Below the pieces are notes generated by a model. The model worked only from the letters and a program-made list of their open reading frames with translations. It was not told the origin of the DNA and ran no database searches. The translations under genes were made by a program, and so were the position numbers. Positions 1 to 27,005 of a stretch of DNA of 64,000 bases are shown here, piece after piece. The stretch lies in NCBI RefSeq assembly GCF_018991925.1, contig NW_024720711.1:5948528-6012527 (forward strand). Direction: 5' to 3'. This DNA is from Homarus americanus (Eukaryota > Arthropoda > Malacostraca > Decapoda > Nephropidae). Position 1 is the stretch's first letter. Each line of letters begins with the position of its first letter.

Positions 1-29
1 AATTTCCAACAAATACAAGCGTATATATA

Positions 30-137
<108 letters not shown>

Positions 138-510
138 TGCATAGTTTGAGTGACATAATATACTGTACTATTCTCAACACCACTAACACAAAAAAGGACG
201 TCATTCTTCAGATTCACAACAAAACCTTTATTCTCCAGAAACACTTTTTATTAAACACTTCTAACAGCACCGAACACGACACTATATTCCCCCAAAATAT
301 TGATTCAACACAACACTAAATTCCCCACAACAAACACAAAATTATATTCTCGAGAAACACATCAATATATTATAGAAACACTCAACAAACACATCATTAC
401 ATTTTCCGAAAACACTCAGACCAAACACCAAGGTACCTACCTACCTACCTTGCCCGACACGATATTGCACCCTCCAGTACCTGCATGTACGGTACTTCAC
501 AATCACCTCA

Positions 511-676
511 CACTGTTGTATCCCCCAGTACCACACACTCACCTAACACACTGTTGTATCCCCCAGTACCACACACTCACCTAACACACTGTTGTATCCC
601 CCAGTACCCCACACTCACCTAACACACTGCTGTATCCCCCAGTACCCCACACTCACCTAACACACTGTTGTATCCT
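511..676. repeat. 38-bp minisatellite, about 5 copies
   Basis: The motif CACTGTTGTATCCCCCAGTA recurs at 511, 549, 587, 625 and 663, always 38 bp apart and with few differences. The rest of 137-1180 shows no gene I can support. Confidence 0.85.
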
Positions 677-1178
677 CTTTACTGTACCTCTCAATAATGG
701 CAACTCTGGTGAGTCCTTTGCACTTGTCTTGTACAGATCAAACACTTTCTCTTGCTTTTTGTACAATCATTGTCAGCATCTACTGAATGTTCATGATATG
801 AAAAACTTTTTCGAGTATAAAATTTATATTATTGTCAAAAGATTCATTTATTTTTTTATGGTTATCTAAATAGTTACCACGAAGTTTACATTAGAGCTTA
901 GCCAGTTAGGCTGTGTATTATGATAAAATAATATGGCAACCCTTGCTTGGGTGAGCAGCCAGTGTGACATGACCGGCACTTTATTGTGAGTGGCCAAGTG
1001 GGACACCTCAACTCTCCCTCTCTCTTCTGTGATATTTCTTTCTCTATCACACACCTTGTAAGAAGTGTAATCTATGCTTATGTGTGTGTTGTACACTAAA
1101 TGATTGTGATCAAAGTAGCAGAATGTATATAAGTGTGTAGATTATGTGGTAATGTATACGTGTATGTGTATTGTTTGC

Positions 1179-1183
<5 letters not shown>

Positions 1184-1271
<88 letters not shown>
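1184..1271. repeat. (TA)n followed by (TG)n microsatellite
   Basis: A compound dinucleotide repeat: TA units to about 1248, then TG units. No coding content. Confidence 0.95.
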
Positions 1272-1605
1272 AAGCACTGTATACATGTGTTGTGTGAGCT
1301 TGTATACTTGTATGTGGGCATGTAAGCAATATGTTCATGCGAAATACGGTAGTATATGCACGTGCATGGGTATTGTAGTGGATACTCTCCCCTACAACTG
1401 TCGGTGACCTCCCGCGGCGAGTTTCTGCGAAGCCTAGCTGTCTGACTGCACAGTGGTCGGCCAGCAGCGACGTTCACTTCCAGCGGACTCGTGTATATAT
1501 AACCCCAGCCTCACCGTGAAGAGGATTCTACTCAGCGCTCTCAAACAGACAAGACCTCCTCTCAACAAGCTCCTCACTGCACAGCAACTCCCCTGTACTG
1601 CATTG

Positions 1606-1733
<128 letters not shown>

Positions 1734-1924
1734 AATCTGCGTTTTATATGGACTAAAAATTAAGTATATATGGTACCTCGTGTTTCATACCAGCTGGTTT
1801 CGGTAAAATGCTACTGACATCCACATAGGCAGCACGGGCAGTTCCCAATGGGAAGTTTCACGGCACCATCAGCTCGATGAACAGGCTTTGTGTAAAATAT
1901 AACATAGTCTAGGACTGTTTTTAG

Positions 1925-2000
1925 TGTTCTTGTGGTATGGTCGGTAACGTTCACTAGTCCCACGCAGTAGGTCGAGGGTTCGAGTGAGATTCCCTTCTTA
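1925..2000 (+). mobile_element. tRNA-derived SINE-like fragment
   Basis: A box-A-like stretch (TGGTATGGTCGG, 1932-1943) is followed about 33 bp later by a box-B-like stretch (GGTTCGAGTGA, 1977-1987). This is the internal RNA polymerase III promoter layout of tRNAs and tRNA-derived SINEs. No acceptor stem or full cloverleaf is visible, so it is not called a tRNA gene. Confidence 0.4.
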
Positions 2001-2154
2001 CCTAAATCCTAGTGCGATCCTGCATCACTAACGCCACAGTATGTATTGCTTGCATGCTTAGTAACTGCAGTGTATACATCATACATGTGTGTGTTTGGCC
2101 ACTGTGGGCATGTACTAAATATTAGTGTGTGGTTGTATGTACTTTTATATAAGA

Positions 2155-4882
2155 ACATAAGAACATAAGAACATAAGAAAGTGGGATACTGCAGGAGGCC
2201 GACTGGCCCATGCAGGGCAGATCCCTTTCACACCCATCCCAGCACTTCCATGTGCCTATCCAACTTCGTCTTGAAGCTCCCTAGCGTCCCCGATCCTACT
2301 ATAGCACTCGGTAGCCTATTCCACATATCCACAACTCTATTACCAAACCAGTGCTTGCCTATATCCTTTCTGAATCTGAATTTATCTAATTTAAAGCCAT
2401 TTGTTCTAGTTATTTCGTTATTACTGAGCTTCAGAACATCTTCCATTTTACCCTTGTTAATCCCACTTACCCACTTGTACACCTCTATCATATCTCCCCT
2501 AACTCTACGCCTCTCTAATGAATGTAAGCCTAAGCTTTTCAGTCTTTCTTCATATGGAAGGTTTCTAATATTATGGATCATTTTGTCATTCTTCTTTGTA
2601 CTCTCTCCAAAGAATCTATGTCCATTCTATAATAAGGACACCAGAACTGAACCGCATAATCCATGTGTGGCCTCACTAATGCTAGGTAAAGTTTCAAGAT
2701 AACGTCAGCAGTTCTGTTACTCACAGACCTAGATATGAACCCAAGAATCCTGTTTGCCTTGTTGCGAACGCTAATACATTGTTTTCTAGGTTTCAAGTCG
2801 TTGCTAACAAATACACCTAGATCTTTTTCACAAACTGAGTTTTCTATTTCCGTGTTACCTAGTTTATACTTAACGTTTGTATTCGTCTTCCCTATCTGTA
2901 GTACCTTGCATTTATCAGTATTAAAATTCATTTGCCAGTTTACTGACCACTCATGTAAGGTATCTAGATCTCTTTGAAGGTGTTCAAAGTCACTGTATCT
3001 TATCACTCTCTCCATTTTGGTATCATCTGCAAATTTACTAATCCTACTAGTTATGCCTAAATCAAGATCATTAATGAATATAACAAACAGCAGAGGGCCT
3101 AATACAGATCCCTAGAACTCACTTTTGACCGCACCCCAGTCTGACTTTAATCCATTTATGCTGACTCTTTGTTTCCTACCAGTTAACCATGACCTAATCC
3201 ATTTTAATACTGATCCACCTATTCCATGTGCTTCTACCTTCCTTATCAATCTCTTGAGGGACTCTATCGAATGCTTTACTGAAATCTAAATAAATTATAT
3301 CATATGACTTATCATTATCTACCGCTTCATATACTTCTGAGAAAAAGCTAAGCAAATTTGTGAGACAAGAACGTCCCTGGGTGAACCCGTGCTGAAAAGA
3401 ATGAATTAAGTTGAATGTTTCAAGGTGGCTTCTGATTTTTGTAGCAATAATTGACTCTAGCAACTTGCCTATGATTGACGTGAGACTAATGGGACGGTAA
3501 TTTGATGCAATTGATTTATCACCCTTTTTTGAAAATCGGAACTACATTTGCAAGTTTCCAAGCTTCTGGCACTAGGCCCGATTCTAATGACTTATTAAAT
3601 AAAACTGCTAATGGATTACTCAACTCATCTCTACATTCTTTTAATATTCTAGCATATACCTCGTCTGGACCAGGCGATTTATGAGGCTTCAGTTTGTTAA
3701 TTACTTTAAGCACATCGTTACTAGTAATATTGATATTCATCAACATATTTTCTATACTGTCGTTATATACCTTATGAACTTCTGGAAACTGTGCTAGGTT
3801 TTCATTTGTGAATACGGAGCAAAAATGACTATTTAACGTACTACACATTTCTAACTCATCATCAGTCATTTCTCCTGTCGTAGTTTTAAGGGGACCTATT
3901 GTATCTCTAACCTTTGATTTATACAGTTGATAAAAAGCTTTGGGGTTATTTTTCGATTCGTTTGCTACCTTGATTTCATAATTTCTCTTTGCTTTCCTAA
4001 TTTCTGTTTTACCTGTCTTGTTAGGTTCTGATAGTAACCAAGTAAGTGATTTTCGCCTTTCTTAACTTTTCTATATACTCCTTTCTTTTTCCCTAGAAGA
4101 TCTAAGAGTCTATTATTCATCCATTTTGGTTGGTTCCGTATCGATCTGAATTTTCTTTTAGGGATGTGTTTATTTTGGGCATTATTGATTGTCGCAATAA
4201 ATTGTTCATAAGTAGCTGCTAAATTAAATTCGGGGTTATCCCGTCCTAAGTTGACAGTTTCCAGAGGTGTGGGGGGGATTAATCTTTTGACCATAGGGTC
4301 ATCCCTTAGGTCTCTCCTTAAGCTACCGTAATTAGCCTTCCTAAAATCCGGGATCAAGGCCGAATTTTCCTTCTTCCTGCCATTCCATATTATGTTAAAA
4401 TATATGGCTTTATGATCACTGTTTCCTAGTTCGTCTCCAATCCCAACATCTTTTACTAGATTTTCATTATTACTGAGAACTAAATCGAGGATATTATTTC
4501 CTCTAGTGGGCGAGTTTATGAATTGATATAAAAAACTATCTTGTACTACTTCTAGAAAATCTTCAGATTCATTATCGCTAAGTTGATTTTTCCAATCTAT
4601 GCCTGAAAAGTTGAAATCGCCTAGAATACATAAATTGTTTCTATCAGATGCCTTCTTTATTTCCTCCCATAGCAATTTACCATCGTTCCTACTCAAATTA
4701 GGTGGTCTATATATAACACCAATGACTACGGATTCACTGCCCTCACCAATCTCTACCCAAATACTTTCATTGTCGCTATTTGTTTTAATGTTTGATTTAT
4801 TGCAGCTTTTTAATGACACCCTGATATACACTGCTACACCGCCACCTCTCCTTCCTACTCTGTCAGATTTACCTTATTTACC
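2155..4882 (-). mobile_element. CR1/L2-like non-LTR retrotransposon, 5'-truncated, lightly decayed
   Basis: Reading the minus strand from about 4882 down, an apurinic-type endonuclease comes first. It contains CILGDFNFSGIDW and the SDHKA motif, and its frame runs to 3965. An EN-RT linker follows (about 3869-3519). Then comes reverse transcriptase with motif A IIYLDFSKAFDRVPQ (about 3290-3240) and the catalytic FADD motif just upstream of 3015. The C-terminal part reads LHSLERRRVRGDMIEVYKW and ends near 2228. The 3' end at about 2155-2180 is a short TTCTTATG repeat, as in CR1/L2-type elements. Frames are broken in a few places, including a TAG in the segment before GSVLGPLLF, so it is a pseudogene. 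The N-terminal part of the endonuclease is missing. The CR1/L2 group assignment rests on the C-terminal motif and tail only. Confidence 0.85.
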
Positions 4883-4884
4883 TA

Positions 4885-5060
4885 ATGGCCAACCAAGCTA
4901 GAGGTGGCCATGCAGAGGGAAGAAGGCCAGTGGCCTTTGTAGGATGTCTCCATTGGACTTGTCTTTCTTTTTACGGGATTAGCCTGTGGGGTACGGGTTA
5001 TTTGGTTCACACTCAGGATGGGATGGAGAAAGGAAACTCACAATGTGCTCTCTGTATACA
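4885..5060. mobile_element. LINE 3'-end-like fragment plus part of a composite dispersed repeat
   Basis: The segment with GTGGCCTTTGTAGGATGTC (about 4928-4950) resembles the LINE tail at 8205-8300. The stretch 5000-5060 is the reverse complement of 10447-10510 (shared words include GGAAACTCACAA and CTCTGTATACAT). This is a repeat mosaic with no gene. Confidence 0.5.
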
Positions 5061-5254
5061 TGTTGTATTGGTTGTACAGTGCAGCTTGGTGCTGGGAAGT
5101 GGCAGCGTGGTTACAGGCGTGATGTAGAGAGAGCTGGTTGGTGAGGATGCTCAGAGGAGGACCAGCTTGTGGGTCGCCATGCTCGCCGGCGGGAGCGAGG
5201 GCCGCCAGGCAGGAGGAGGAGGTGTTGCTTGCTGATTGGTGTAGGTAGAAAAGA

Positions 5255-5430
5255 GGTAGGTCACCACGAGGTCAGGTCTTATATAGCGGAGGTAGGCGTG
5301 GCTTAATAGTTGACCTCCGTCATGTAAGGCGGCGCTGGTTGACCAAGACCACGAGGCATACACTGGGGAATTCGCGGGGTCGGCTACTCAGCGACAAGCG
5401 TTTGTAGGGGAGGAATCCACTACAAGCCCA
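5255..5430. repeat. Dispersed repeat, copy 1
   Basis: This block (CACCACGAGGTCAGGTCTTA ... GTAGGGGAGGAATCCACTAC) is repeated in the same orientation at 10265-10446. No protein or RNA function is visible. Confidence 0.8.
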
Positions 5431-5485
5431 CCAGGAAACAGGTCAATGACCCATATAAGGGCCTGGGGACGAAAATATAGTATAA
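5427..5485. repeat. Short dispersed GC-rich repeat, degenerate copy
   Basis: About 60 bp (AGCCCACCAGG...CAGGTCAATGACCCATAT...GGGCCTGGGG). It is shared with better copies at 6430-6489 (reverse), 14623-14694 and 31496-31556. The pattern of scattered short copies suggests the conserved core of a SINE or MITE family. Confidence 0.65.
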
Positions 5486-6103
5486 GTCAAGGGCCTGTTT
5501 ATTTCATCAGAGCCTGTAGATGTTGCATACATGTTATCAACTAGCTAAGCATTTCCTGAGTAACTTCGAAATCCTTGCAACTGTAGTTATTGAAGTGGTT
5601 TTATTTTTATTTTCATGATAGCAGACCGATGGCGAAGAGTAGCTTGCGCAGAACTAAGCGCTTTTTTTAATGTATTTTAATTAAATATATTTTTTAGATT
5701 TGAAAAATCTAGATATACCATGTAAGACATTTTGGAACAAATTCGGCTCACAGCAGGTTCTCCAGCTCAAGTGTTTCAAGTGTGACGGATCGTGGCGGAT
5801 TGAAGTAGAAGAACTCTTCGTGGATGACGTCACGAACAACACTATACACATACTGTTCAGTGTTTCTTCTGCCCTTCATTAAGTGTTATGGACCTTCTTA
5901 TGTTTGCATCTTTCTGAAGTCTACTGCGCTTTACGGAAGTAAGATTGATGAACTTATGGAGTTTGGTTAAGGTGTAAATAAAAGAACACTTAGATAGTAG
6001 TAGGTAGTAGGCAGCTATCAAACAGGGAGGTACTACTGCCTGGGAAGATATTGGAAGCATAATGTGTTGTCTAATGGTAGACACTGCTGCCATATGGCAT
6101 CAC
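5486..6103. other. Intergenic, no supported gene
   Basis: Contains a TGACGTCA palindrome near 5824-5831 and a short cysteine-containing open frame at 5700-5882. I do not recognise that frame, and it has no flanking splice or start evidence. Confidence 0.5.
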
Positions 6104-6372
6104 GAAAATTGTGACCAAGTCCCAGGTTGCTGATCTGACTTTCTGCTTCATTTACACACAATTGCAGGGTCTCAATTGTTTCTCTTACCATTGACAACAC
6201 CACATATTGTACATATATCGTTTCTCACTTTTGATCTTCTTTTTTTAATTTTTGTATTTATAGTTCTTTATTATTAATATTATTATTACAGTTACTGTAT
6301 TATCATCATTATTTTATTATTTTATTTTTGTTTGTTTTATCATAAATTTTATTTATTATGAATTATTATTAC

Positions 6373-6426
<54 letters not shown>

Positions 6427-6490
6427 ATTTTCGCCCCCCAGGCCCCGATGTGGGTCAGTGACCTGTGTCTGGGTGGGCTAATCCCCGTAA
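6104..6490 (-). repeat. Dispersed repeat (about 390 bp), reverse copy
   Basis: The reverse complement of this stretch matches 31490-31745. Shared words include CCAGGTTGCTGATCTGACTT, CACACAATTGCAGGGTCTCA and the GC-rich 60-bp block. An (ATT)n tract (about 6378-6424) has expanded inside this copy. Confidence 0.75.
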
Positions 6491-7087
6491 AAAAAAAAAG
6501 TGTTCGTTATGAAGTTTAAATACAGTATTACACGTTTTGGTCAATTTATAGTATCATACTGGTCTTTATTTCGATATTAAAAGTAGGTTTTTCCTATGTA
6601 TTTTGATGAGTCGAACGAATTTGATATTCATTTCCACCGGAAATCAAGTGGTTTTTTTAGATAAACCCCCACCCAACTATCATAATGGAAAAAGTTGGAT
6701 TTTTTTTTAATAAATTTCTTTATATTACCAACCAACCAACCAAGAAACCAATGGACGAATATTAACCCAAAGCCCTGCCCACTTTGATCAAATTTGTATT
6801 TTTTAAGAAAATCAAAAGTATAAAAAAACTTGAAAAACATCAATTTCCACTGAAAATGCTTTAGAGTACTGTAAAGTATTTGTTTTGTTCTATCTCCCTT
6901 TATACAGTACAAATAAATATAAAGGTCCATGGTCTACAAAGATATCTTTAGTCTAACCTAACCATCCTAAATATCTTCTAGACCACACACCATAGTAGCA
7001 CCCCATGGTTGTCCTTTACTCTCTAAACTAATACTGTATTATATGAGCATCAACTGTTACAGTGTATCAGCATCTTCATTTTTTCCA
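6491..7087. other. Region upstream of PET117, no supported gene
   Basis: AT-rich DNA without a convincing open frame. A pyrimidine-rich stretch ending TTTTTCCAG at about 7088 could be a splice acceptor for a 5' leader exon of the next gene. No upstream leader exon is identifiable. Confidence 0.4.
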
Positions 7088-7097
7088 GCATGACACC

Positions 7098-8581
<1,484 letters not shown>

Positions 8582-8872
8582 CAGAAGAAGATTGTCTCTT
8601 TTTCATGTATATAGTATTTAAGTTCTTGTAGTGCATTGGAAAAACCCATCATTATAAATAGAGTGAGAATTAAAAGAGAGATATCAAAATATTACCTCAT
8701 TTTTATTTAATTATTAAAATATCATCACACAGGATCATAGGTAAATAGAGAATTTGTTCCGGTGCTTTTCCTCCTGCAACCCTTCACGGACACGGTGAAA
8801 TATGATGCAAAATCCTATGTCCCAAATTTGGTTAAAAAAAAAAAGTATTTAAATGCAAAGAGGATAAAGGTA

Positions 8873-9266
8873 CAGCAAACCCTCGATAACTTGGAATTTC
8901 ATATAACTCGTCATGGATATGGTATCGGAATGTATTAGTATAACTCGGGAAATGCCGGGATATATACAATTACTGTATCTGGGAAAATCTCGGCATATCT
9001 GGCCACCTGCCTTACCTACCATGCCTCTGTGGCACCTACCATTCATCTGTGTCACCTGCTATGATGCTTCATTCTTTGCCTGCAGTGCTGGTAAGTGTTA
9101 CGTTTTTACATTTAATAATTACATGTACTGTACACATATATAGTTCATAAATTTATATTGTTGTATTTTTGTAGGAGGGGGAGGGGGGGTGCCTTGATAT
9201 GTCAGAATTTGGGATAACTCAGCAAGGCCAGAGCCCCATATGTGCCGAGTTATTGAGGGTTTACTG
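8873..9266. mobile_element. pogo/Tigger-like MITE, copy 1
   Basis: Inverted ends CAGCAAACCCTCGATAACTT and AGTTATTGAGGGTTTACTG are flanked by TA on both sides (8871-8872, 9267-9268). A close copy lies at 22327-22702. It is non-coding and was presumably mobilised by a pogo-family transposase. Confidence 0.8.
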
Positions 9267-9394
9267 TAATACTGTACTGTATATGGTTTCCATTGATTAA
9301 CAACAATTTACAGTATCATGGCACCAACACAGCCATGGCCCTATTACTGTATATGAATCAATTGCAAATTCAGCCAGCAACAAAGACCAAAGCA

Positions 9395-9608
9395 ATATTA
9401 TTATCAGAGAGGTATGAAAAGCATCTGGCACAAAGGGCTCAGGCATAAAATAATCAAACTGGATATGCCTTCGAAAATTACGATACTGCTATGCAATTTC
9501 TTAGACAGTAGAAAGGCAAATAAAATTATTGACAACCACACAGGACAAAATATCAACCTCTATACTACAGTATAGTGAAATAACCCAAGGTATAACATAT
9601 GCAAATGA
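9395..9608 (+). mobile_element. LINE reverse-transcriptase fragment
   Basis: The plus strand in broken frame reads IWHKGLRHKIIKLDMPSKI and further residues typical of the region after RT motif A in Jockey-like elements. It is cut at 9608 by the 3' end of an opposite-strand LINE. Confidence 0.6.
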
Positions 9609-10130
9609 CATAAGAACATAAGAAAATAAGGAGTCTGCAATAGGCCGGTTGGCCTGTGTATGGCAGCTCCTGTCGAGAGTTACTACCACTCTCAATCACC
9701 CATGAATCTATCTAGCCTCCTTTTGAACCTTTCCAGAGTTCCAGCACTTACTACAAAGTTGCTAAGCTTGTTCCACTCGTCCACCACCCTATTTGTGAAC
9801 CAGTTTCTTCCTATCTCCCTCCTAAACCTAAACTTATCCAACTTGAATCCGTTGCTCCGAGTCCTATCCTGCTCGGATATTATAAGAGCTTTATCTATAT
9901 CCCCTTTATTGATTCCTTTCACCCACTTAAATACTTCTATCATATCACCCCGCACTCTTCGTCTTTCTAGGGAATGCAAGTTAAGTTTCTTTAACCTATC
10001 CTGATATGGAAGGTTTCTAAGTCCCGGAATCATTTTTGTCATTCTTCGCTGCACCGACTCAGTGAATTTATATCCATTCTATAATAGGGGCACCAGAACT
10101 GAACCGCATAATCGAGGTGCGGCCTGACTA
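9609..10130 (-). mobile_element. CR1-like LINE, 3'-terminal fragment
   Basis: The minus strand encodes VQRRMTKMIPGLRNLPYQDR, then LHSLERRRVRGDMIEVFKW and a WFTNRVVDEWN block. It ends at AATAGGCCGGTTGGCC and a TTCTTATG-type tail. It is a 5'-truncated insertion of the same family as 12605-13120. Confidence 0.85.
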
Positions 10131-10134
10131 GCGC

Positions 10135-10264
10135 ACAAGAAAATCCAAACAAATGATGCCACAAAGAAACTGCATTAATTGAGACTGACTGCAAAAAGGA
10201 CCTGGGTATCTATGTTGACAATGAATTGAAGTTCTCGGGCCATTGTGAGAAGAAGGTGAACCAA
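10135..10264 (+). mobile_element. LINE RT thumb-region fragment
   Basis: The plus strand reads ETDCKKDLGIYVDNELKF followed by SGHCEKKVNQARE. This is the conserved segment after the FADD box in CR1/Jockey-type reverse transcriptases. The opposite-strand insertion separates it from the fragment at 9395-9608. Confidence 0.65.
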
Positions 10265-10510
10265 GCAAGAGAGAGATCACCACGAGGTCAGGTCTTAAAT
10301 AGCGGGGGTTGGCGTGGCTTAGTAGTTGACCCCCACTCCGTGATGTATGGCGGCGGTGGTTGACCTCGACCACGAGGCATACACTGGGGAATTGGTGGGG
10401 TCGGCTACTCAGCGACAAACAGCGTTTGTAGGGGAGAAATCCACTACAATATGTATACAGAGAGCACTTTGTGAGTTTCCTTTCTCCATCCAATCCTGAG
10501 TGTGAACCAA
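10265..10510. repeat. Composite dispersed repeat, copy 2
   Basis: 10265-10446 matches 5255-5430 directly. 10447-10510 is the reverse complement of 5000-5060. Confidence 0.75.
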
Positions 10511-11059
10511 TACCTCATAATACCACAAAACTATTCGAAGACACTTTTCTTCTTTGGCATTTCTGTCGGAAATTTATACTTTTCGAGTATTTTAATAGAT
10601 AAAATTGCTAATTATTACTTTTTTACATTGGGCAAGGCTTTGGAGTCAGGGGAAAATGTGGGGTAAAATACTAAAAATAACACCAAACAAACGTTTGACA
10701 ACCTGACCTAACGTTTCCTAACTTGTAAAAATGTTAAGATTCACTTTAGAGTATGAATCCCTCCTCATCTGAATACCGAAAACAACACCATCACCCACTA
10801 AACACCGAAAACATGAATAAGGTAAACTTTTAGGAAAAAAAAGGTTATTTGTGGATAGAGGATAAAACAGCTTACTCGAATTACTGTAACGAACTTTTAG
10901 GATATTAAATAATGTTAGTGACTCATTTGAAGGTAATTGGATATACTATGTATTTATTTTACGTTTATTATAAACAAATGTGCTGTAACAATTTTTTATA
11001 TTGTTGAAATAAATAAATATTAAATTTTATTCTTAAAAGTATTGTTGCGCCTGCGTGGA

Positions 11060-11147
11060 CCATGATTGGCTCAGTGATCCTCCCTTCCCGCTCTTCTTGA
11101 CTTTGAATGTAAACAAATCGAAGAGCTGAGGTGAGACGCACACCGAG
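11060..11147 (+). promoter_or_regulatory. Probable gamma-tubulin promoter and 5' leader
   Basis: An inverted CCAAT box (ATTGG, 11065-11069) sits next to TCAGTG (11071-11076), which fits an arthropod initiator. TTGCGCCTGCGT just upstream is close to an NRF-1-like motif. No TATA box is seen. The leader would be about 75 nt. Confidence 0.4.
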
Positions 11148-24289
<13,142 letters not shown>

Positions 24290-24800
24290 ATATTAAATTT
24301 GGGAGTTGAAATTAATATACAGTATATTACAGAATAGCCCCCCCCCCTCTTTTTCTTTTTATAAAGCAATGCAAAACTGCTAGAAGCAGAAAGCAGACCA
24401 TCTTGCCATAGGATAAAATACAAAAGTAACATTAGCTTACAAGCTTTTAAGATTCATAAGGAAGTGTTTTGCTTTATAAGATTAGCCAGAATTAAAACTA
24501 ATTAAATTTAACCAGGTAGAAGAATGTTTTATAAGCCAGCCAAAAATAAAATAAAAGGGGTGTTGGAGTATTAGAAATTTTACTCCTACCTTGTTTAGTG
24601 CCCAGGCAAAGTGAGTGATAAACAAATTGCACTTAACGGGGTCATATTACCAATGTACATGGTTGCCTCTAGTAAATGCTGACAATTGTGTTCGTGAAGA
24701 ATCTTGCATTAGTGAAATTGGCATTGGAGAGCCATTGTTTCAATTGAAAGATAGTTTCATATCAACCCCCTCCAATACACCCCCCTATTGCCCATATATG
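24290..24800 (+). other. Probable gamma-tubulin 3' UTR
   Basis: AT-rich DNA with an AATAAA hexamer at 24545-24550 that could serve as the polyadenylation signal. No other gene is visible. Confidence 0.4.
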
Positions 24801-25080
24801 TACAGTAGCTAAAAAAAGTATCTGCGCATACTCTGCATGAAACAATATGAGACCACGGATGATAGGTATTGGGATATGCGTGTTGTCTTCTTATACTATG
24901 TGATAGTAATCACTTAACCGTTTATTTTATTCTAATATGCCAACTCACCCCGTGTTGGGTACTAAATGGTGGTGGGTTGAAGACACGCATGCCAACCCTC
25001 CTGAGGCATCACAAGTTGTACGTACTGTTTACTGTACTGTAATTTATAAAGTCATCAGACCCACCCTGTTAGAAGTTTTT
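24800..25080. repeat. Dispersed repeat shared with 27560-27840
   Basis: Shared words include ATGAGACCACGGATGATAG and GCATGCCAACCCTCCTG. The second copy lies inside the pogo-like element at 27006-27998, so this is probably a fragment of the same family. Confidence 0.6.
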
Positions 25081-27005
25081 TTTTCTTAGCTACTATACAT
25101 ACAAAAAGTACAACTTATTACATTTGGAACAAGTTCATGTACAGTACAGTATTGTACAATACAGAAGTCCTTTGTCCAATGAGTCTGTACAACACAAACC
25201 TGACTATATGCAAAAAAAAATTGTGACAGCATTTTGGTGGCCCTTAGTAGGGATTTGTAGGGCCCTCATCATGCCTGAGCAAGGGGAATCCTAATTATGT
25301 ACAGTATTGTAATTAATTAACACTCAGGTGATCTTGAGCAGTTGGTGATATTAGTTATGATTTGAAGAACTTCAATTTGAAGAAGGTTCTCTCTGTAACA
25401 ATGATGGTTAAAAAGACCATTTCTAATGCTTGAAAATACACCTCAAGAGTTTTTCCTAACCAAAATTTATTAAGCAAACCACAAACAATCTCAAATGGGC
25501 CTCAGTTTTGCACCAGGGAGATAAAGGTTTTGTGTTTGTGTTTTGGCCTCATTCCAGTTTAATGCTTGCTCAGCACCTTTGCTTTCTGCTTCTTCATATG
25601 CTGTGTACAGGTTCCAGGGTTGGATAGGATAAGACACTAACTATGAGCAGTGTACTTTGTGTCTGTTAGGCTGTGTAAACTTGGTATACTGTACATTTTA
25701 GGCATATCACCATGAGACCTAATTAGCAAGAGAAAAACATTGGATCAAACTTAGTAGGAAGTTACATTGGTATTCATTGTCTTGTATACAGTACTTGGCT
25801 ACATCACTAGGTGTATTGTGGATGTAAAACTCTTACCACATTCCCTGTCCATATGATCTCTCCATAAAAAAAACTCCTTTCACAACTTTACTTGGCTGAT
25901 GAAGTGTGATAATTAACACACCAACTAACAGTTGTGAGATCAAGTGAAGTGAATAATTACCGTTTATTCTCAAAAGTATAAATTGTGTCATAAAAATCTG
26001 TTAAGTTATCCCTTGCTGGTGTTTTGAAATTCAACATGTTTAGTAAAGTTAACATGTCTGCACCAAAGGAAAGTGCAGTGTTTGTTGTGAGTTAGAACTG
26101 GAAAGATTCTATCGTACTCATAATAAAACTCACGGCTTTATCATTTGTAAGTTTACTATGGGTGTCCCCACCTAAACTGTTTACCTTCCCAAACTGTTTG
26201 GTAAGGACTTAGATGTATGTCGGTTATTGAGTCAGGAGCCAATGAGCAGTGTAAATAATAACTGTTGTAAAGGTGTGTAAAGGTCTGTACTGGGCAGTGA
26301 TGCAATGAAGAACTCCAATTACACCAAAAAAACCCTCAGATGCTTAGGACATCACAAACTAAAAGGTGGTGGTTCTGTTTTCAATATTAAACCTAATCCA
26401 CAGTTGGGACAATGTCCATCAGAATGCTGATAACTATTTAAAAATGAATGAATATGATTAATCTGAGGTGTATAACTAAGCAGTAAACAAATTAAAATAT
26501 TTTTTTGTTGAGAATTTACTCATGTCCGATCAAGTTCAGAATTCCCAGCACATTCCCACTGCCAAAATCAAGATTTCACTGTTTATAGGGTTGCACTGTC
26601 ATCTGGCTATCCTTGATAGCTACAATCAGCAGCAAAGTGGCTGGGAATTAATACCAGTACCATTAACCTTTTACTGCCTAAATTCTTAAAATGCATGAAA
26701 ACAAATTTTGCACCTTTTTTTGGCAGAAGTCCAAACGTCTTGAAAGTGCTTATGGTGCTTTTTGGTGATTTTCATTTCCATATACAGTACAGTACAGTAC
26801 AGGTATATTTTAAGAAGTAATTACTATAGAGGATCAGTTTGTCCACTTGGGCATGGGAAGGATTGGCTGCACCATGTTTTTTACCACAAGTTTAGCACAA
26901 ATAAGGAAAGTTTAACTAGACTTTCCTTAATTTGTAACCAGCTTTAATTAATATTTCTATTTTTTTGTAAAAACTGTACATTAAACTCTTGTCATTAATA
27001 CTGTA
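25081..27005. other. Intergenic, no supported gene
   Basis: AT-rich DNA with only short random open frames, and no motif, splice pair or RNA gene I can support. Confidence 0.5.
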
